Below are positions 59,597-64,000 of a stretch of DNA of 64,000 nt, in pieces. Within the stretch, counting starts at the first letter, position 1. The number at the start of each line of letters is the position of its first letter. Source of the stretch: Salinivirgaceae bacterium (GTDB lineage Bacteria > Bacteroidota > Bacteroidia > Bacteroidales > Salinivirgaceae); assembly GCA_027858775.1 (NCBI GenBank), contig JAQICA010000303.1, forward strand, positions 1 through 64,000. Direction: 5' to 3'. The notes under the pieces are model-generated. The model did not search any database and was not told the origin of the DNA. It saw only the letters and a list, made by a program, of their open reading frames with translations. Both the position numbers and the translations under genes were made by a program.

Positions 59597-60265
59597 ATGC
59601 TGTATATTGTACCCACACCCATAGGGAACCTGAATGATATGACCTTTCGTGCTATTGAAGTACTGAAAGAAGCCGATGTAATATTGGCAGAAGATACGCG
59701 TAAAAGCCGCAATTTATTGTCGCATTTCGACATCAGATTCGATACATTGCAAGCATATCACAAATTTAACGAGCACAATCAGTTACAGCGCTTTGTAGAA
59801 ATGGCTCAAGCGCAAACCGTAGCATTAGTTACCGATGCGGGTACTCCCGGAATTAGCGATCCTGGTTTTTTATTGGTGCGGGCTTGCGTAAAAGCCGATG
59901 TTGAAGTTAATACCTTGCCGGGTGCTACAGCATTTGTTCCCGCCCTGGTCAATTCTGGTTTACCCTGCGATCGGTTTTATTTTGAGGGGTTTCTGCCACA
60001 CAAAAAAGGTCGGCAAAAAAGATTACAGTTTTTGGCAAACGTAGATCAAACCATTGTGTTTTACGAGTCGCCTTACCGAATAGTGAAAACACTCACCCAA
60101 ATGGGCGAATTTTTTGGCGAAGAACGGCAGGCCTCCGTAAGTAGGGAAATATCGAAAATATACGAGGAAACCTTGCGGGGAACATTAGCTGAACTTGCCG
60201 AACATTTTACGAAAAAACAACCTAAAGGTGAGTTCGTAATTATTGTGGATGGCCATAAAGCTTAA
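59597..60265 (+). CDS. rsmI: 16S rRNA (cytidine1402-2'-O)-methyltransferase
   Basis: RsmI methylates C1402 of 16S rRNA near the P site. The 222-residue protein has the tetrapyrrole-methylase fold: LYIVPTPIGNLNDMTFRA, ILAEDTRKSRNLLSHF, LVTDAGTPGISDPGF, LPGATAFVPALVNSGLP and FYESPYRIVKTL. It is somewhat shorter than E. coli RsmI, as it lacks the C-terminal extension. Its last 17 nt overlap the start of the sensor gene. Confidence 0.95.
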   Translation: MLYIVPTPIGNLNDMTFRAIEVLKEADVILAEDTRKSRNLLSHFDIRFDTLQAYHKFNEHNQLQRFVEMAQAQTVALVTDAGTPGISDPGFLLVRACVKADVEVNTLPGATAFVPALVNSGLPCDRFYFEGFLPHKKGRQKRLQFLANVDQTIVFYESPYRIVKTLTQMGEFFGEERQASVSREISKIYEETLRGTLAELAEHFTKKQPKGEFVIIVDGHKA

Positions 60266-63062
60266 CATATTATTTTTCGCGCTTTTTATTCAATTTGCTT
60301 CAGTTCTGGTAGCGCAAGAACCCGACATTGTTTCGTTCGAAGGACGAGCCGGTTTTCCGGTTTCGCAAATCAATCATATAAAACAAGATCGGTTTGGTTA
60401 CATTTGGATTGCATCGGCTCAGGGACTCTATAGATTCGATGGCACTCGCTTTGTGCGGGTTGCTCCCGATGCCGGTTTGGTAAAGAAAAATATAGTGGCG
60501 CTATACGCAGATGCAGACTCAAGCATTTGGGCTAGCGCTATTGATGGCGAAACATGGAATATAAGAAGAAATAGCGTTCTGGGGCACTATAAAGTAGGAG
60601 AACCTTTTAATAGACGCGCTCCCATCAACGCAACCTATCGGAAGGTGAATGATACATTGATTTTCCAAACTTATGGACAATATACATTAAAACTCACTAC
60701 TGATAGCGTAACGCAAGTTTCTTCACGTAAAACCAGCGATCTGGTAATTGGATTAATAAACCGGCTTGATGAACGCTGGCATCTGCAATTTACTTTTTAT
60801 TTACAACTCAACTTTGATACCTTGATAGCCAATCGGCGCTTCAAATCAGGGAGTGTTACTGTGGTAAATGGAGAAAATAATGCCAGTATTTATTATGGAA
60901 ATTTATTGATCAGTGCTACTTCCGATTCAATTGGTGCTCGTTTTACAACTGATTACTTGCTCGATCAAAAACAAGCGAACGGTGCAACCTTTAAAAGTCT
61001 GTATGGAAAAGGTTTGGTTGTGTGTTATGAAAAAACAGGTGCAACAGACACGCTAATGAAGCACTTTAATGTAACGAGCATTTTTGTTGATGATAATAAT
61101 GGCGTATGGATTGGAACACTATCCCGCGGACTGTTCTATATTCGCAATTTCTTAGTGCGTAATTACCCCTCAAGGCATTTACAGGCAACTATTAAATATA
61201 ACGATATTGCCGCTTTTGGAGATACCTTATTAATGCTGGCAAATCACAAATTGATGATGCTCGATATTAATGCAATTCGAAGTGAACAGTTATTGACTTT
61301 GCCATTTGTTGCACGACAAATATTTGTGTTGCCCGACCAACGGCTTGTTCTTATGGGAATGCGCAAAATTGCCATAATTCATAAGCCGAATGCACAATGG
61401 GTTATTCAAGCTACTTTGACTAATGTTGAAGATGTAAATTATGGTGGAGCATTTTATCGGGAACATTTTTATACTATTGGTTTGAAAGGCATATACAGGC
61501 ACAATCTTAATTTATGGGAAAGTGCGGCATTTGCCCTGGGTACGAAACGTATTCGTTTTTTAGCCGTTTGCAATGATCAGTTATATGCCGCAGACCATGA
61601 TTCATTATGGGTTTTTTCTAATGATGAGCTAACTAAGCAGGTTCCTTTTTTTGAAAATAGCTATTTTGGCAGCGATGGCACCAAAATATTTGTAGCTCGC
61701 AAAGATGGGGAAATCAGTGTGTTAAAGGGAATGGCCGATACGCTTGCGCAGATCACTAATAAAGAAAACGTTAGACATGCCTTTGCTTTCAATAACAAGC
61801 TCTTTGTAAGTTCGTTTAATGGAGTAGTTGTTCACAGAATGGATACGTTGAATCATTCACAAACCCAATTTTTCGATATTTCAAGCGGTTTGCGTAATTC
61901 CAATGTTAGAAAGACTCTTCGTATGAGCAATAAGCTTGTATTTTTGCATGATGCCGGTATTGCTATTTCGCCTGACTCTGCGTTTAGCACTTCGGCTGAG
62001 TTTATGCTCGATGCCAACGCGTCAGGGGAAATTAAGAAAGACGGACAAAGAATACGTGTCGATATTGGCCGAAATACCCAGCACTTGCAGATAAAATTTT
62101 CGACATTTCACTTTGATAGATTATTTCGGAATGGACTTTTGTATAGGGTAGAGGACGATTCTATTTGGCGCCCGATGATGAATAATGAAATGAGTTTGGT
62201 GAATTTGAAAAGTGGCGAAACCAATATTACTGTTGCCATTCCCAAATCGTTGAACGAGGCCTCGGAACACTACCATGTGGTTATCCATAAAGAGTTGCGT
62301 TGGGCCGAAAAAGTGTGGGTGCAAATTTTGTTATTTATTATTATTGTATCGCTAATTAGCTTTATAATGCTTTCTCGTGTAAGGCACATTCAGCAGAAAA
62401 GCGAACTCAATGCCAGTCAGATTTCTCAATTGCAGACTGTGCTGCGTCAGCAAATGAATCCACACTTTATTTTTAACTCATTAACGTCGATTAATCACTA
62501 TATCCTCCAGAACAAACGCATAGAAGCTAGTCGGTTTCTCACAAAATTTTCGACACTCATTCGGAATATACTCGATTATTCGGGCGGAAATAATATAACG
62601 TTGTCCGAAGAAATTGATGTAATTGACGGTTACTTATCGTTGGAGGCCTTGCGATTTAAAGGCCGTTTCAGTTATAGTATTCATGTTGATCCTTCGATAG
62701 ATAAAAACAAAATACTTATCCCACCGTTTATTATTTATCCGTTTGTAGAACGTGCTTTGCGCGAAGGTTTAATTCATAAGGATAGTAAAGGTAATATTGT
62801 TGTAAGGTTTCGATCGATAGGTAGTTACATGCAATGTGCTGTGATGGATGATGGAGTAGGGCTCGGTTATTTTCATAAAAATGTTAATAAATCGAAGAAT
62901 TCTATTGACAAAAATGGAACACAAATTGCAAAACAACGTATTGAACTGTATAATACCTTATACAAGGAAAAAATTTTGCTGCATGCGGAAGATGTAAAAA
63001 ATGCTGCAGATGAAATTGTTGGGACAAATGTTCTAATACGTTTTCCTTTAATAAAAGCTTAG
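60249..63062 (+). CDS. LytS-type sensor kinase with a periplasmic beta-propeller
   Basis: This 937-residue membrane protein begins with a signal peptide (MAIKLNILFFALFIQFASVL). It has a large periplasmic region of Reg_prop-like propeller blades (about 25-600, e.g. DRFGYIWIASAQGLYRFDG and DNNGVWIGTLSRGLFYI), a Y_Y_Y-like segment, a membrane segment (about 695-712) and a cytoplasmic His_kinase domain with H in QQMNPHFIFNSLTSIN and an ATPase ending in MDDGVGLG. This is the layout of the one-component-like sensors common in Bacteroidota, but with a LytTR partner. The ATG at 60249 gives the signal peptide; it overlaps rsmI by 17 nt. The regulator gene follows after 4 nt. The sensed molecule is not apparent. 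Confidence 0.93.
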   Translation: MAIKLNILFFALFIQFASVLVAQEPDIVSFEGRAGFPVSQINHIKQDRFGYIWIASAQGLYRFDGTRFVRVAPDAGLVKKNIVALYADADSSIWASAIDGETWNIRRNSVLGHYKVGEPFNRRAPINATYRKVNDTLIFQTYGQYTLKLTTDSVTQVSSRKTSDLVIGLINRLDERWHLQFTFYLQLNFDTLIANRRFKSGSVTVVNGENNASIYYGNLLISATSDSIGARFTTDYLLDQKQANGATFKSLYGKGLVVCYEKTGATDTLMKHFNVTSIFVDDNNGVWIGTLSRGLFYIRNFLVRNYPSRHLQATIKYNDIAAFGDTLLMLANHKLMMLDINAIRSEQLLTLPFVARQIFVLPDQRLVLMGMRKIAIIHKPNAQWVIQATLTNVEDVNYGGAFYREHFYTIGLKGIYRHNLNLWESAAFALGTKRIRFLAVCNDQLYAADHDSLWVFSNDELTKQVPFFENSYFGSDGTKIFVARKDGEISVLKGMADTLAQITNKENVRHAFAFNNKLFVSSFNGVVVHRMDTLNHSQTQFFDISSGLRNSNVRKTLRMSNKLVFLHDAGIAISPDSAFSTSAEFMLDANASGEIKKDGQRIRVDIGRNTQHLQIKFSTFHFDRLFRNGLLYRVEDDSIWRPMMNNEMSLVNLKSGETNITVAIPKSLNEASEHYHVVIHKELRWAEKVWVQILLFIIIVSLISFIMLSRVRHIQQKSELNASQISQLQTVLRQQMNPHFIFNSLTSINHYILQNKRIEASRFLTKFSTLIRNILDYSGGNNITLSEEIDVIDGYLSLEALRFKGRFSYSIHVDPSIDKNKILIPPFIIYPFVERALREGLIHKDSKGNIVVRFRSIGSYMQCAVMDDGVGLGYFHKNVNKSKNSIDKNGTQIAKQRIELYNTLYKEKILLHAEDVKNAADEIVGTNVLIRFPLIKA

Positions 63063-63066
63063 ACTT

Positions 63067-63816
63067 ATGTTAAAAGCCGTTATTGTTGATGATGAAATTG
63101 CTTCCATTGATTCGCTCGAAATATTATTGTCTGCAAGCGACGTTGAAATAGAGGTGGTTGGGCGAGCTTCAAATATTCAGGAAGCACGAAAATCTATCGA
63201 AAAAAGTAATCCTCATCTTGTGTTTCTCGATATTGAAATGCCTAATGGCAGCGGTTTCGATCTGCTTGATACATTTACCGATGTTAATTTTAAAGTAATC
63301 TTTATTACTGCATATAATCAGTATGCCATTAAAGCTTTTAAGTATGCTGCGGTCGATTATATTTTAAAACCAATTGATATAAATACTTTACAAGGTGCCC
63401 TCCGGCGCGTAAATCGTTCGTTAGATGGTCATTCCTCAGCGCAATTGGATGTACTTAGTGAGGCCATCAGGAATTCTTCTTCTCGACGTATTGCCTTGTC
63501 TACATCGGAAGCTATTGAGGTTGTTGATACCAATTCGATTATTCAATTTGTTGCCGAAGGTAATTATACCGTTGTTCATATTGAAGACCAAAAACCAGTA
63601 ATTGTCTCTAAATCTATAAAAGAGTTTGATGAAATTATGACATCGACATTCTTTTTTCGCTGCCATAAATCCCATTTGATTAACTTTCAGCAAATACAGC
63701 GGGTTGTGCGTAATCAAAATCAAATAATAATGCGCGATGATTCTGTTGCCTATATCAGTCGCCGAAAACGATCTGAGTTTTTTGAGGCCATTGATGTTTT
63801 TCTAAACATGTTTTAA
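63067..63816 (+). CDS. LytTR-family response regulator
   Basis: This 249-residue protein has a receiver domain (D9-D10-E, phospho-acceptor in LVFLDIEMPNGSG, K in YILKPIDI) and a C-terminal LytTR DNA-binding domain (SRRIALSTSEAIEVV, IIQFVAEGNYTVVHI, FFRCHKSHLINFQQI). It begins 4 nt after the sensor gene and is its cognate partner. Its targets are not shown in the window; the gene starting at 63961 is the nearest candidate. Confidence 0.94.
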   Translation: MLKAVIVDDEIASIDSLEILLSASDVEIEVVGRASNIQEARKSIEKSNPHLVFLDIEMPNGSGFDLLDTFTDVNFKVIFITAYNQYAIKAFKYAAVDYILKPIDINTLQGALRRVNRSLDGHSSAQLDVLSEAIRNSSSRRIALSTSEAIEVVDTNSIIQFVAEGNYTVVHIEDQKPVIVSKSIKEFDEIMTSTFFFRCHKSHLINFQQIQRVVRNQNQIIMRDDSVAYISRRKRSEFFEAIDVFLNMF

Positions 63817-63934
63817 AAGGCCTAGTGGAAACGTTGTTAATGTTATTTTTTTGAAGAAACAAAAAAAAAATTACCGATAATACACTTAACACAACCGTTA
63901 GTACATTTCCTGTTTTTTGATAAAGGTTTTTATC

Positions 63935-63942
63935 TATCTTTG
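63935..63942 (+). promoter_or_regulatory. -7 element before the last partial gene
   Basis: TATCTTTG matches TAnnTTTG and lies 18 nt before the ATG at 63961. The nearest TTG upstream is only 15 nt away, which is short for the consensus. Confidence 0.4.
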
Positions 63943-63960
63943 ATGTAGATCATTGAAAAT

Positions 63961-64000
63961 ATGGAGCCTCTCACTCAGAAAGCTTCCATAAATAATCTGG
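63961..64000 (+). CDS. Possible start of a gene cut by the window end
   Basis: An ATG at 63961 opens a frame reading M-E-P-L-T-Q-K-A-S-I-N-N-L to the edge. The preceding -7 match supports a real start, but 13 codons are too few to identify anything. Confidence 0.3.
   Translation, partial: MEPLTQKASINNL

Noticed and set aside
1-64000. CRISPR arrays, insertion sequences, prophage or integrase genes
   Set aside because: I found no regularly spaced direct repeats, transposase or integrase motifs, or blocks of phage-type genes in the window.

Overview
The window comes from a Bacteroidota chromosome, most likely a free-living, gliding-type or T9SS-bearing member of the Bacteroidales/Marinilabiliales side of the phylum. 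The evidence is: two TonB-dependent receptors with carboxypeptidase-like N-terminal domains, a subtilase with a type IX secretion C-terminal sorting domain, a fused MurF-alanine racemase, futalosine-pathway menaquinone genes, DUF4421, LytS/LytTR pairs with a Reg_prop-type sensor, and promoters of the Bacteroidota type (TTG, about 20 nt, TAnnTTTG). G+C looks to be near 40% by eye. I see no rRNA, tRNA, insertion sequence, prophage or CRISPR; the stretch reads as stable core chromosome.

Layout. 1-3341: a TPP-riboswitch-controlled outer-membrane receptor (cut by the window edge) diverges from an orphan N-terminal transketolase subunit. 3424-5477: apolipoprotein N-acyltransferase and a single-domain response regulator on the minus strand. 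5594-18743: a chemosensory cluster (soluble coiled-coil protein, STAS protein, CheY, CheA, CheW, an outer-membrane barrel, CheR, a second receiver, a histidine-kinase-like protein without its phospho-histidine, CheD, CheB, and a membrane GAF/PAS sensor). It has adaptation enzymes but no recognisable methyl-accepting receptor and no flagellar genes. 18936-28546: surface lipoprotein with a G10 tract, secreted nuclease-family protein, CCA-adding enzyme, thioredoxin, DUF4421, MqnD/MqnB, a biopterin-type PTPS, GTP cyclohydrolase I and a TIGR01777 epimerase. 28809-35720: TonB receptor plus small periplasmic protein, T9SS subtilase, LytTR regulator. 35858-39946: class III aminotransferase, a secreted unknown plus a tail-anchored degenerate receiver, TrmH, HU. 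40150-49507: citrate synthase, aconitase, a periplasmic-binding-domain histidine kinase and two tandem fused aconitase-family hydro-lyases. 49719-54743: TPR/SpoIIE phosphatase and a complete AmmeMemoRadiSam trio. 54853-58211: small membrane protein, MurF-Alr, thymidine kinase. 58720-63816: acidic unknown, RsmI, two-component sensor and LytTR regulator; a new gene probably starts at 63961.

The strongest candidates for something not well described are: (i) the receptor-less chemosensory cluster, where a 593-residue soluble coiled coil carries a CheZ-like D-x3-Q signature and an outer-membrane barrel gene sits between cheW and cheR; (ii) a membrane tail-anchored receiver domain lacking every catalytic residue; (iii) a small family of 51-nt palindromic repeats (16041, 32085, probably 32002) with compensatory stem changes; (iv) the two fused LeuCD-like hydro-lyases of unknown substrate; and (v) the AmmeMemoRadiSam trio, whose role is poorly understood generally.
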